DNA of 64,000 bases from Bradyrhizobium sp. 164 (GTDB lineage Bacteria; Pseudomonadota; Alphaproteobacteria; Rhizobiales; Xanthobacteraceae), in NCBI RefSeq assembly GCF_023073715.1, contig NZ_JADPKA010000018.1, positions 62,001-126,000 on the forward strand. Direction: 5' to 3'. This document shows, piece after piece, positions 14,688 to 21,915 of the stretch. Under the pieces are notes generated by a model that was not told the DNA's origin, made no database searches, and worked only from the letters and a program-made list of their open reading frames with translations. A program made the position numbers and the translations under genes. How positions within the stretch are numbered: the first letter of the stretch is position 1; the number at the start of each line of letters is the position of its first letter.

Positions 14688-16402
14688 TCGACGACACCGG
14701 TACCGCGTCGGAGGATGCCAACACCCGGAAATGGAAGATCGCCGTCATCGACGACGATCCGGCCGTGCATGACGGCACCCGTTTCGCGCTGTCCGACTAC
14801 AGCCTCAACGGCCAGCGCCTGGAGATCCTGTCGGCCTATTCCGCGGCAGAAGGTCGCAAGCTGATGGCCGAGCACGGCGACATCGCCGCCGTGCTGCTCG
14901 ACGTCATCATGGAGACCGACGTCGCAGGCCTCGAGCTCGTCGAATTCATCCGCAACGAGATCAAGAACGAGACTGTCCGCATCATCCTGCGCACCGGGCA
15001 GCCCGGCCAGGCGCCCGAGCGGCGGGTGATCGTGCAGTACGACATCAACGACTACAAGGCCAAGACCGAGCTCACCGCCGACAAGCTGTTTACCTCGCTG
15101 ACCGCGGCGCTGCGCTCCTATCAGCAGCTCGAGCGCATGGTGCAGACGCGGCGCGGGCTCGAGATCATCATCGACGCCGCCTCGACGCTGTACGACTTCA
15201 AGTCGATGCAGCGGCTCGCCGAGGGCGTGCTGACCCAGCTCGCCTCGCTGCTCAACGTCGACTGCGCCGGCATCCTGGTCTTGCGCGACAATGGCGGCAT
15301 CGACCCCGAGCTCTCGGTGCTCGCCGGCAGCGGCTGCTACAGCCGCTTCATCGGCAGCACGACATCGAAGGCGCTTGATCCCGATCTGCGCGAGATGGTG
15401 GAAGCCGCGTTCCAGCGCCGCAAGAACGAATTCGCCGACCACCGCAGCGTGATCTACTTGCGCACCGGCAGCGGCCGCGAGGTGGTGGTGCTGCTCCAGG
15501 CCGAGCGCGAACTGTCCGAGACCGACCGTTCGCTGGTCGAGATCTTCTCCAGCCGGCTCTCGATCGCCTTCGACAATGTGATCCTCTATCAGCAGCTTCA
15601 GGACGCCAACACGCAGCTGGAGGATCGCGTCGCCCAGCGCACCCGCGCGCTGATGCAGGCCAACCGCCGCCTGTCCGCGCAATGGCTGCGGCTCCAGCGC
15701 GCCAACGGCTTCAAGAACGAGATTTTGGGCACCGTCGCGCACGATCTGAAGAATCCGCTCGGCGTCATCCTCGGCCGCACCGAGATGCTGAAGGAGCTGA
15801 TCTCGACCGGCGCATCGGAAAGCGGCGTGGTTGCTCAGGTCGATCACATCCGTGATGCCACCAAGCGGCTGACCACGATGGTCGATCACCTGATTTCGGA
15901 CGCGATGGCCGATGCTTTCGACATCACCATTCGCCGCGAGCCGGTCGACGTCGCGGCCCTGGTCAAGGAGGTCGCCGATGCCAACCAGCCGCTCGCCGTC
16001 AACAAGCAGCAGACGATCAGCGTCGCCGCGCCGCCCAACATCGTCACCATGTGCGATACCGACCGCATCCGCGAGGCGATCGACAACCTCATCAGCAACG
16101 CCATCAAATACTCGCCGATCGGCGGCAAGATCACCGTCGCCGTGACCCATGAGGGTACCGAAACCACCGTCCGGGTCAGCGACGAGGGTGCCGGCCTGTC
16201 GCCGGAGGATCTCGGCCGCTTGTTCGGTCGGTTCCAGCGCCTGTCCGCAAAGCCGACCGCCGGCGAGAGCTCGACGGGGCTTGGGTTGTCCATCGTCAAG
16301 CGCATTATCGACATGCATGGCGGCGAGGTGACCGCCAACAGCGACGGCCCTGGCAAGGGCTCGACCTTCACCATCACCCTCCCCGCGACCGAAATGCCGT
16401 GA
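14657..16402 (+). CDS. Cytoplasmic hybrid kinase: receiver, DUF3369, HisKA and HATPase domains
   Basis: A 581-residue protein without membrane segments. The N-terminal receiver domain has acidic residues IDDDP and the phosphoacceptor D82 (VLLDVIMET). A DUF3369 module at about residues 150-320 follows, then a short coiled coil (QLEDRVAQRTRALMQAN). The kinase core has H362 in VAHDLKNPLG and an ATP-binding domain with NLISNAIKYSP, DEGAGLSP and TGLGLSIVKRI. Placing the receiver first suggests it accepts phosphate from the upstream membrane kinase and passes it, or gates its own kinase, towards the regulator encoded 10 bases downstream. ATG 14657 lies inside the preceding gene, implying translational coupling. 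Confidence 0.92.
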   Translation: MAEQDDVLHLIDDTGTASEDANTRKWKIAVIDDDPAVHDGTRFALSDYSLNGQRLEILSAYSAAEGRKLMAEHGDIAAVLLDVIMETDVAGLELVEFIRNEIKNETVRIILRTGQPGQAPERRVIVQYDINDYKAKTELTADKLFTSLTAALRSYQQLERMVQTRRGLEIIIDAASTLYDFKSMQRLAEGVLTQLASLLNVDCAGILVLRDNGGIDPELSVLAGSGCYSRFIGSTTSKALDPDLREMVEAAFQRRKNEFADHRSVIYLRTGSGREVVVLLQAERELSETDRSLVEIFSSRLSIAFDNVILYQQLQDANTQLEDRVAQRTRALMQANRRLSAQWLRLQRANGFKNEILGTVAHDLKNPLGVILGRTEMLKELISTGASESGVVAQVDHIRDATKRLTTMVDHLISDAMADAFDITIRREPVDVAALVKEVADANQPLAVNKQQTISVAAPPNIVTMCDTDRIREAIDNLISNAIKYSPIGGKITVAVTHEGTETTVRVSDEGAGLSPEDLGRLFGRFQRLSAKPTAGESSTGLGLSIVKRIIDMHGGEVTANSDGPGKGSTFTITLPATEMP

Positions 16403-16412
16403 TCTCAAGACC

Positions 16413-17150
16413 ATGACCCAAAGCCAGCACATCATGATCGTCGACGACGAGGCCCCGGCCCGGGAGATGGTCGGCGATTACCTCAAGATGCACGGCTTCA
16501 CCGTGACGCTGTGCGACGGCGGCAAGTCCTTGCGCGCCGCGATCCAGGGCAGCATGCCCGACCTCGTCGTACTCGACCTCAACATGCCCGAGGAAGACGG
16601 GCTCTCGATCATCCGCGATCTCAAGAGCCGCATCAACGTGCCCGTGATCATGCTGACGGCGACCGCGAGCCCGATCGACCGCGTCGTCGGGCTCGAGCTC
16701 GGCGCCGATGATTACGTGGCAAAACCGTGCGAGCTGCGCGAGCTGATGGCGCGCATCCGTTCGGTGCTGCGGCGAAGCGGGCCGGCCAAGGCTGCCGCGC
16801 CGGACGCCGCGGCCGCAAAGTCCGACAAGGACCAATTGGTGCGCTTCGGCACCAAATGGCTCGATCTCGAAGCGCAGGCCTTGCGCGACGACGAGGGCAA
16901 CGAGCATCCGCTGACCGCCTCCGAGTTCGGGCTGCTCAAAGTGTTCGCGGCCAATCCGAAACGCGTGCTGTCGCGCGAGCGCCTGCTGGAGCTCGCCAAC
17001 GCGCGCGACGCCGAGGCCTTCGACCGCGCGGTCGACCTGCGCATCATGCGCATCCGCCGCAAGATCGAGCCCGACCCGGCAAAACCCGCCGTGATCCGCA
17101 CCATCCGCGGCGGCGGCTATCTGTTCTCGCCGGCCGGCGAGAAGGCGTAA
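16413..17150 (+). CDS. OmpR-family response regulator
   Basis: A 245-residue regulator. The receiver domain spans residues 7-120, with acidic pocket IVDDEAP, phosphoacceptor D55 (VVLDLNMPEEDG), T in MLTATA and K in DYVAKPCE. After an alanine-rich linker, an OmpR/PhoB winged-helix domain runs over about residues 140-240 (LTASEFGLLKVFAANPKRVLSRE in pieces, IRTIRGGGYLF at the end). It closes the DctP-kinase-hybrid kinase-regulator operon and is its likely DNA-binding output. Targets are not evident here; the divergent UgpB-like gene or a TRAP permease elsewhere are possibilities. Confidence 0.93.
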   Translation: MTQSQHIMIVDDEAPAREMVGDYLKMHGFTVTLCDGGKSLRAAIQGSMPDLVVLDLNMPEEDGLSIIRDLKSRINVPVIMLTATASPIDRVVGLELGADDYVAKPCELRELMARIRSVLRRSGPAKAAAPDAAAAKSDKDQLVRFGTKWLDLEAQALRDDEGNEHPLTASEFGLLKVFAANPKRVLSRERLLELANARDAEAFDRAVDLRIMRIRRKIEPDPAKPAVIRTIRGGGYLFSPAGEKA

Positions 17151-17488
17151 ATCGCGCGGCAAATAAAGTTGTCGTCCCGGACAAGCGCGCCCTTAGGCGC
17201 GAAGCGAACCCGGGACGACAGGAGAGTGTTTGGCGCACCAAACGCAAGGGCCGGAAATCCGTTCCCGGCGCGTACGCCCGGCTTTACCCCCCTATCCCGT
17301 ATTTTCCGCACATTGAAATTCCACGATTTTTTGCCCCGAATGTTTCGTCGCACCCCTTCCGAAGAAACAATTTGGCGGCGCACGAAACCATTTTCTCCTT
17401 TTCGTGCAGACGTCCCGAAACGTTGGCTCATTAACACTCCGGCTTAAGGAAACGCCGCTCGGTTGCGGCGCTACGGGGAGCTAAGTCC
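17151..17488. other. Intergenic region before the ECF sigma gene
   Basis: 338 bases without a gene. It holds a repeat at 17171-17219, then AT-richer sequence (about 17290-17450) likely to contain the sigma gene's promoter. A 6-bp GC hairpin (CGCCGC/GCGGCG, 17453-17470) sits directly before the GGGGAG ribosome-binding site and could modulate initiation. Confidence 0.55.
17171..17219. repeat. Short intergenic repeat (GTCGTCCCGGACAAGCGCGC family)
   Basis: GTCGTCCCGGACAAGCGCGC and GAACCCGGGACGAC form a stem around a CCTTAGGCGCG core. Relatives occur at 40837-40887 and 48441-48524. It lies just after the response regulator gene and may terminate its transcript. Confidence 0.75.
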
Positions 17489-18100
17489 ATGCCGAACGTC
17501 ATTGCCATCAACGCCCAAGCCAGCCACAGCATCATTGCCGTTCAGGCGACTTCGGACGATATGCTTCTCGAAAGCATCGCCGACGGCAACCGGACGGCCA
17601 TGCACATGCTGTACTGCCGCCATAACGTTCGGGTGTACCGCTTCATCCTGCGCATCGTGCGCGATGCCACCACGGCGGAAGATCTGGTCAGTCAGGTGTT
17701 TCTGGACGTGTGGCGGACCGCAGGCCAGTTCCAAGGCCGCTCGCAGGTCTCGACCTGGCTGCTCTCGATCGCCCGCTTCAAGGCGCTGACCGCGATGCGC
17801 CAGCGGCGCTTCGAGGACATCGACCAGGAGGACGTGCGCCAGATCCCCGACGATGCCGAGACGCCCGAGACCTCGCTCGATCGCAACGATACCAGCGCCA
17901 TCCTCCGCGCCTGCGTGCAGAAGCTGTCGCCCGCCCACCGCGAGATCATCAATCTCGTCTACTACCACGAGAAGTCGGTGGAGGAGGTCGGCCAGATCAT
18001 CGGCATCCCGCAGAGCACGGTGAAGACGCGGATGTTCTACGCCCGCAAACAACTGGCCGATTTGCTTAAGGGCGCCGGCGTGGATCGTTTCGCCGCCTAA
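17489..18100 (+). CDS. ECF-type RNA polymerase sigma factor
   Basis: A 203-residue sigma-70 family protein with region 2 (LYCRHNVRVYRFILRIVRD, then AEDLVSQVFLDVWR) and region 4 (LRACVQKLSPAHREIINLVYYHEKSVEEVGQIIGI in pieces, then STVKTRMFYARKQLADLL). An extra N-terminal stretch of about 20 residues precedes region 2. The ATG follows GGGGAG. No anti-sigma gene lies next to it on either side, unlike many ECF loci. It is separated from the kinase operon by 338 bases, so its link to that pathway is uncertain. Confidence 0.92.
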   Translation: MPNVIAINAQASHSIIAVQATSDDMLLESIADGNRTAMHMLYCRHNVRVYRFILRIVRDATTAEDLVSQVFLDVWRTAGQFQGRSQVSTWLLSIARFKALTAMRQRRFEDIDQEDVRQIPDDAETPETSLDRNDTSAILRACVQKLSPAHREIINLVYYHEKSVEEVGQIIGIPQSTVKTRMFYARKQLADLLKGAGVDRFAA

Positions 18101-18265
18101 GCTCAATGGATTCAATGGGATAGGACCGCTCCTTTGGCCCCATCCCCGGACACGGAAGTGTTACCGCCGACGAAACAATTGAAACAAAGCACAACATCAG
18201 GCGGAAAAACTTCCCTCCTATAAAACTGACATACGGTTTTGCTTAAACCTCCCAAGGACCTCCAG

Positions 18266-18305
18266 CGACCCGGACGGGATGCCCCCCTCCGGGTCGTTTT
18301 GTGTT
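18266..18305 (+). terminator. Rho-independent terminator, possibly of a small RNA
   Basis: CGACCCGGA pairs with TCCGGGTCG around a short G/C-rich loop and is followed directly by TTTTGTGTTT. It lies 165 bases after the sigma gene stop, further than usual for that gene. A short independent transcript starting near 18230 could also use it. The CCTCCC-rich sequence just before the hairpin resembles the anti-Shine-Dalgarno loops of alphaproteobacterial small RNAs. Confidence 0.65.
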
Positions 18306-18326
18306 TGGGGCTAGACTCGTGCCGCG

Positions 18327-18362
18327 CGCTCCCGCCTCTCCCGCTTGCGGGAGAGGGGGCGC
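18327..18362. repeat. Single-hairpin half of the CTCTCCCGC repeat family
   Basis: GCGCTCCCGCCTCTCCCGC pairs largely with GCGGGAGAGGGGGCGC around a TT loop. It matches one half of the double elements at 5491-5616 and 9926-10055, so it is probably a truncated copy or solo arm. Confidence 0.7.
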
Positions 18363-18467
18363 ACCGCCGTCGTGGTACGCAGCTCGCTCGTCACGAGGCG
18401 TGACGCTGCGTAACGTCTGACACATCCATCCCGAACAGCCCTCGTGACCTCATGCACGAGTGGCTCC

Positions 18468-19165
18468 ATGCTCGAACTTCTCTTCGCCGTCCTTGCCGGA
18501 ATCCTGACTATCGCCGCGCCGTGCACGCTGCCGATGCTGCCGATCCTGCTCGGCGCCTCGATCGGGCGCGCGGGGCACTTGCGCCCCGCCATGATCGCGC
18601 TCGGCTTCGTCATGTCGTTCTCGGCCACCGCGCTGCTGCTCGGAGCAATCACGCGGCTGTTCGATTTCGATCCGAACGTGTTGCGTGAGGCCGCGTCCAT
18701 CCTGCTGCTCGGCTTCGGCCTGTTGATGCTGTGGCCGACGCCGTTCGAATGGCTGTCGATCCGGCTCAATGGCTGGCTCGATCTCGGCAGCTCTAGCGCC
18801 ATCCAGCGCGAGGGCGCACTGGGTGGGCTCGTGCTCGGCACCACGCCCGGCCTGGTCTGGACGCCCTGCGCCGGTCCGGTGCTCGGCTCGATCCTGACGC
18901 TGGTTGCGACCTCCAAGAATCTGACCTGGGCCGGCACGCTGCTGGTCGCCTACGCCATCGGCGCGGCGATCCCGATGCTGGCCATCGCCTATGGCGGCCA
19001 GGCCGCCAGCACGCGGGTGCGCAGCCTCGCCCGCATCTCGCCGCGGCTGCAGCAGGGCTTTGGCATCGTTGTGACGCCTTCGCGGTTGCGGCCTATTTTC
19101 AATACGACACGCTGATCGTGGCGTGGCTTACCGGCTTCTATCCCACCGGCCAGATCGGCCTGTGA
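18468..19165 (+). pseudogene. CcdA/DipZ-like thiol-disulfide membrane transporter, frameshifted near the C-terminus
   Basis: A CcdA-family protein that moves reducing power across the inner membrane by cysteine exchange. The family cysteines are seen in IAAPCTLPMLP and VWTPCAGPVLG, with about six membrane helices. From ATG 18468 the frame reads normally to LQQGFGIVV (near 19075), then continues as TPSRLRPIFNTTR and stops at 19115. The adjacent frame gives AFAVAAYFQYDTLIVAWLTG and ends at 19165, the expected C-terminus. One base appears missing after GTTGTGA (about 19072-19078). The loss removes only the last helix, so the protein might retain function, or this may be a sequence error. A redoxin gene follows. 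A GTG start at 18444 is possible. Confidence 0.8.
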
Positions 19166-19196
19166 TCATCGCGCATCTCAACCGGAGGACTCGTTC

Positions 19197-19799
19197 ATGA
19201 CTTTCAAACTGCTCGCTGTGGCCACCGCCCTGATCAGCATGACCATATCAGGCGCCGTCATCCCCGGCATCTGCGACGAGGCCGCACGCGCTGCGCCCGT
19301 CGTCACCGCGGCCGCGAGCCAGCAGACCGCGCCCGACTTCACCGGCATCAACACCTGGTTCAACTCGAAACCGCTGAGCATGGCCGAGCTGCGCGGCAAG
19401 GTCGTGCTGGTCGACTTCTGGACCTATGGCTGCGTCAACTGCGTCAACACGCTGCCGCACGTCACCGACCTCTACGCCAAGTACAAGGACAAAGGCCTTA
19501 TCGTTGTCGGCGTGCACACGCCGGAATTCCCGTTCGAGCGTTCCGCCTCCAACGTGCAGGCTGCGCTGAAACGCCACGGCATCACCTATCCGGTGGCGCA
19601 GGACAACGATTCCAAGACCTGGAACGCCTACCGCAACCGATATTGGCCGGCGCAGTACATCATCGACCAGACCGGCAAGATCGTGTTCCAGCACGAAGGC
19701 GAAGGCAGCTACGACCAGACGGTGGCGCGGCTCCTGAACGTGAACAGCTGCCGCGCCGGCATCGCCCCGCCGGCTTCATCTGTCGTCCTTGTTGCTTGA
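19197..19799 (+). CDS. Periplasmic redoxin/TlpA-like thioredoxin
   Basis: A 200-residue secreted thioredoxin-fold protein. The signal peptide is at about residues 1-32, then comes a redoxin domain with the active site WTYGCVNCVNTLPH (C79, C82), LIVVGVHTPEFPFE and a cis-proline region YWPAQYIID. CVNC is the variant found in the C-terminal redoxin domains of DipZ. Here the two halves are separate genes, the CcdA-like membrane protein just upstream and this redoxin. GGAGG precedes the ATG. The likely role is to receive electrons from the CcdA-like protein and reduce or isomerise periplasmic thiols. Because the partner appears frameshifted, the pair's activity is uncertain. Confidence 0.9.
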   Translation: MTFKLLAVATALISMTISGAVIPGICDEAARAAPVVTAAASQQTAPDFTGINTWFNSKPLSMAELRGKVVLVDFWTYGCVNCVNTLPHVTDLYAKYKDKGLIVVGVHTPEFPFERSASNVQAALKRHGITYPVAQDNDSKTWNAYRNRYWPAQYIIDQTGKIVFQHEGEGSYDQTVARLLNVNSCRAGIAPPASSVVLVA

Positions 19800-19821
19800 C
19801 TCCACGGAGCCGTCCGTGGAG
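19800..19821 (+). terminator. Hairpin directly after the redoxin gene
   Basis: A perfect 9-bp stem (CTCCACGGA/TCCGTGGAG) with a 4-base loop begins at the base after the stop codon and is followed by only three T residues. It is plausible as a weak terminator or mRNA 3-prime stabiliser. Confidence 0.5.
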
Positions 19822-19850
19822 TTTCGCAGCCCCGGAATCAGCCGCCCGCG

Positions 19851-20822
19851 ATGGACGCGACCACCAGCACCGACATCCGCCTTCGTGAAGGCTCCTCGAT
19901 CGCGCAGCGGCTGATCATGGCCGGCTCTGCGGCCGCGGTTGCGCTGTGCTTCACGCCGGGCCTGTTCACGCACGACGCACTGGAAGTGACCATCTCGGTG
20001 GCCGCTCTCCTCCTGGGCGCGGCATTCGTCTGCGGGATTATGCTGGCGCCGGCGGTGGTGTGGATCATCACACCGAACGAGATCCTGATCGGGCAACAGC
20101 GTCCTTTCGGAAAGCTCCGCACGCGGGTCGTCCCGAAGGACGACATCAGGGAATTGCAGGTTCCCGGCAGTAAGAGGGCGAAAGCCCGCTTCCAGCTGGC
20201 CTTCACGCTGGCCTCCGGGGAACGCCTAACGTCCCCACCGATCTCCGACGTCACGCATGTGCGCGATACCGTGGCCCAGATCGCCGCGCAATTCGGCGTT
20301 CCCAACGTCGAGGCACCTAGCAATCCACTCGATGCCAGCAATCCCGAGATGCATCTCGGCGAACCCCTCGAGCCGTTTTCCGCGCGCGACATCCGCATCG
20401 TGGCGTTGATCGCTGTCGCACTGTGCGCCGTTCCCTACGCCTACAAACTCTGGCGCGGACTGCCGCCCGGACCGATCGACATCATGCTGCTGCCGGTTGG
20501 CGCGATCGCCGCGTTCGCCGTGCACAGATACGCCAATCTCGTGACCGGCGCTTTCTGGATCATCCGGCAACGGGATATTCGCGTCGAACGCCTGTGGGGC
20601 GACGGCACGCCGCGCGCCGACCATATCGAGGGCGGCGACGTGAAGGCGATCACGGTCGAGCGCCGCGGCCGATCCGAGGACGAGCACTGCATCGTCGTGA
20701 TCCGGTTGCACTCCGGGCGGCGCTTCCGCAGCCCCCGCATCGGCTCGCGGCTCGAGGCCCGCGCCGTGGGCGCCGAGATCGTCCGGCGGCTGGGGATCGC
20801 GGCGGAGAATAACCGGATTTAG
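19851..20822 (+). CDS. Uncharacterised membrane protein with two tandem TM-plus-PH-like units
   Basis: A 323-residue protein I do not recognise by name. It has two similar halves. Each has a pair of hydrophobic segments (about residues 20-65 and 185-225) followed by a beta-rich cytosolic-looking domain. The domains open with VVWIITPNEILIGQQRPFG and AFWIIRQRDIRVERLWGDG and end with ERLTSPPISDVTHVRD and RRFRSPRIGSRLEARA. This layout resembles bacterial PH-like (bPH2/DUF304) membrane proteins, suggesting an internal duplication. It starts 51 bases after the redoxin gene in the same direction. No catalytic motif is visible. The ATG at 19851 has only a weak upstream ribosome-binding site. Confidence 0.75.
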   Translation: MDATTSTDIRLREGSSIAQRLIMAGSAAAVALCFTPGLFTHDALEVTISVAALLLGAAFVCGIMLAPAVVWIITPNEILIGQQRPFGKLRTRVVPKDDIRELQVPGSKRAKARFQLAFTLASGERLTSPPISDVTHVRDTVAQIAAQFGVPNVEAPSNPLDASNPEMHLGEPLEPFSARDIRIVALIAVALCAVPYAYKLWRGLPPGPIDIMLLPVGAIAAFAVHRYANLVTGAFWIIRQRDIRVERLWGDGTPRADHIEGGDVKAITVERRGRSEDEHCIVVIRLHSGRRFRSPRIGSRLEARAVGAEIVRRLGIAAENNRI

Positions 20823-21270
20823 CTCTCACCCTGCTTGCGACAGAGCGGTCGCATCTGGAGAGGAGCTGACAAATCGCCTGCGGCCATCCTTCCAGACGCC
20901 CGCCTCCGGCGGGCGCTCAGGATGAGGAACGGAGTCCGCGGCAGCAATTTGAGTGATGCCGCGATGCCTCTTAGCCTCATCCTGAAGAGGCGCGTGAGCG
21001 CCGTCTCGACGGACGAGGCGCGCGCTTAGGCCGCCGGGAAGTCCTATGCGATCCCCTTCTCCACACGCGGGGAAAGCGAGTGCGCCGACCTGCCGCGACA
21101 ATATATGCTTTTCGCGCCATCCCCTGTTTGTGGCATTGCGCCGCCCGTCAAAAAACCAAAGCATTCTCGTGACATACTAGGGCGGCGCGCCATCAACTTG
21201 CCATGAACCTGCCCCTCAGGTTTGATGGTTCTGAAATGATTTGCGCTGTGGCAGCGGGGAGAGCTTTTAC
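20823..21270. other. Intergenic region with a repeat, upstream of the L,D-transpeptidase gene
   Basis: 448 bases. The repeat at 20885-21017 fills the first part. The AT-richer segment around 21095-21180 (including ACAATATATGC) is the likely promoter area for the transpeptidase gene. No additional gene is supported. Confidence 0.55.
20885..21017. repeat. Long intergenic inverted repeat (CATCCT...AGGATGAGG family)
   Basis: CATCCTTCCAGACGCCCGCC with GGCGGGCGCTCAGGATGAGG forms the first arm. CTCATCCTGAAGAGGCGCGT with CGTCTCGACGGACGAGG forms the second, inverted and more diverged. The pattern is common between rhizobial genes, but this is the only copy in the window. Confidence 0.75.
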
Positions 21271-21864
21271 ATGACGGATTTTCGTCGCCTGACCGGGATG
21301 TTTGTGGCTGCGATGGGCCTGATCCTGTCGGCTCCCCACGTCTTCGCGCAGCAGCCTGATCGCGGCGACGAGCCGGGCTTGATCGCCGATGACGGCTACC
21401 AGCTCGACCAGGAATGGCAGAAGCAGGTGGTCTACTTCCGCACCACCGAGGCGCCCGGTACCATCATCATCTCGACGGCCGAGCGGCACCTTTATCTGGT
21501 GCAGCCCGGCGGGCGCGCGATCCGCTACGGCATCGGCGTCGGCCGCGACGGTTTCCAGTGGCAGGGGCTGGTGAACATCACCAACAAGAAGGAATGGCCG
21601 GACTGGACGCCGCCGCCCGAGATGATCCAGCGCCAGCCCTATCTGCCGCGTTTCATGGCCGGCGGCCCTGGCAACCCGCTCGGCGCCCGCGCCATGTATC
21701 TGGGCACCACGGTCTACCGCATCCACGGCACCAACCGTCCGGATACGATCGGCACCAAGGTGTCCTCGGGTTGCTTCCGCCTGGTCAACAATGACGTCGC
21801 CGATCTCTACGATCGCGTCCCGGTCGGGACCAAGGTTGTCATCCGGCAGAAGCCTGAGCTCTGA
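21271..21864 (+). CDS. L,D-transpeptidase (YkuD family)
   Basis: A 197-residue secreted protein with signal peptide (residues 1-26, ending HVFAQQ). The YkuD domain at about 60-195 begins PGTIIISTAERHLYLVQPGG and carries the catalytic signature with H152 (YRIHGTNRPDTIG) and C168 (VSSGCFRLVN). Such enzymes form 3-3 peptidoglycan crosslinks or attach proteins to peptidoglycan in the periplasm. ATG 21271 is preceded by GGGGAGAG; the ten open codons upstream are unlikely to be used. It is followed by an orphan amino-acid binding protein gene in the same direction, with no obvious functional tie. Confidence 0.94.
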   Translation: MTDFRRLTGMFVAAMGLILSAPHVFAQQPDRGDEPGLIADDGYQLDQEWQKQVVYFRTTEAPGTIIISTAERHLYLVQPGGRAIRYGIGVGRDGFQWQGLVNITNKKEWPDWTPPPEMIQRQPYLPRFMAGGPGNPLGARAMYLGTTVYRIHGTNRPDTIGTKVSSGCFRLVNNDVADLYDRVPVGTKVVIRQKPEL

Positions 21865-21915
21865 TCTTCCTCGCCTTAGCGAATATTCCTTTTCCCGATT
21901 TTTCGAGAGAGCAAC

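Larger units (their letters stand above)
18101..18467. other. Intergenic region with candidate terminator or small RNA
   Basis: 367 bases without a protein gene. It contains an AT-rich stretch (CCTCCTATAAAACTGAC near 18213-18229), a CCTCCC/CCTCC-rich segment (18247-18263), a strong hairpin with T-run at 18266-18305 and a half repeat at 18327-18362. Confidence 0.55.

Noticed and set aside
14654..16435. A 593-codon minus-strand open frame opposite the hybrid kinase gene
   Set aside because: Shadow of high-GC codon use; the plus strand encodes recognisable receiver and kinase domains.
17431..17447. TTAA-N9-TTAA before the sigma gene, considered as a CtrA site
   Set aside because: CtrA boxes have a 7-base spacer; this one has 9, so I do not call it.
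20826..21164. A 112-codon minus-strand frame in the gap before the L,D-transpeptidase
   Set aside because: Most of it translates the intergenic repeat; no ribosome-binding site and no protein-like features.
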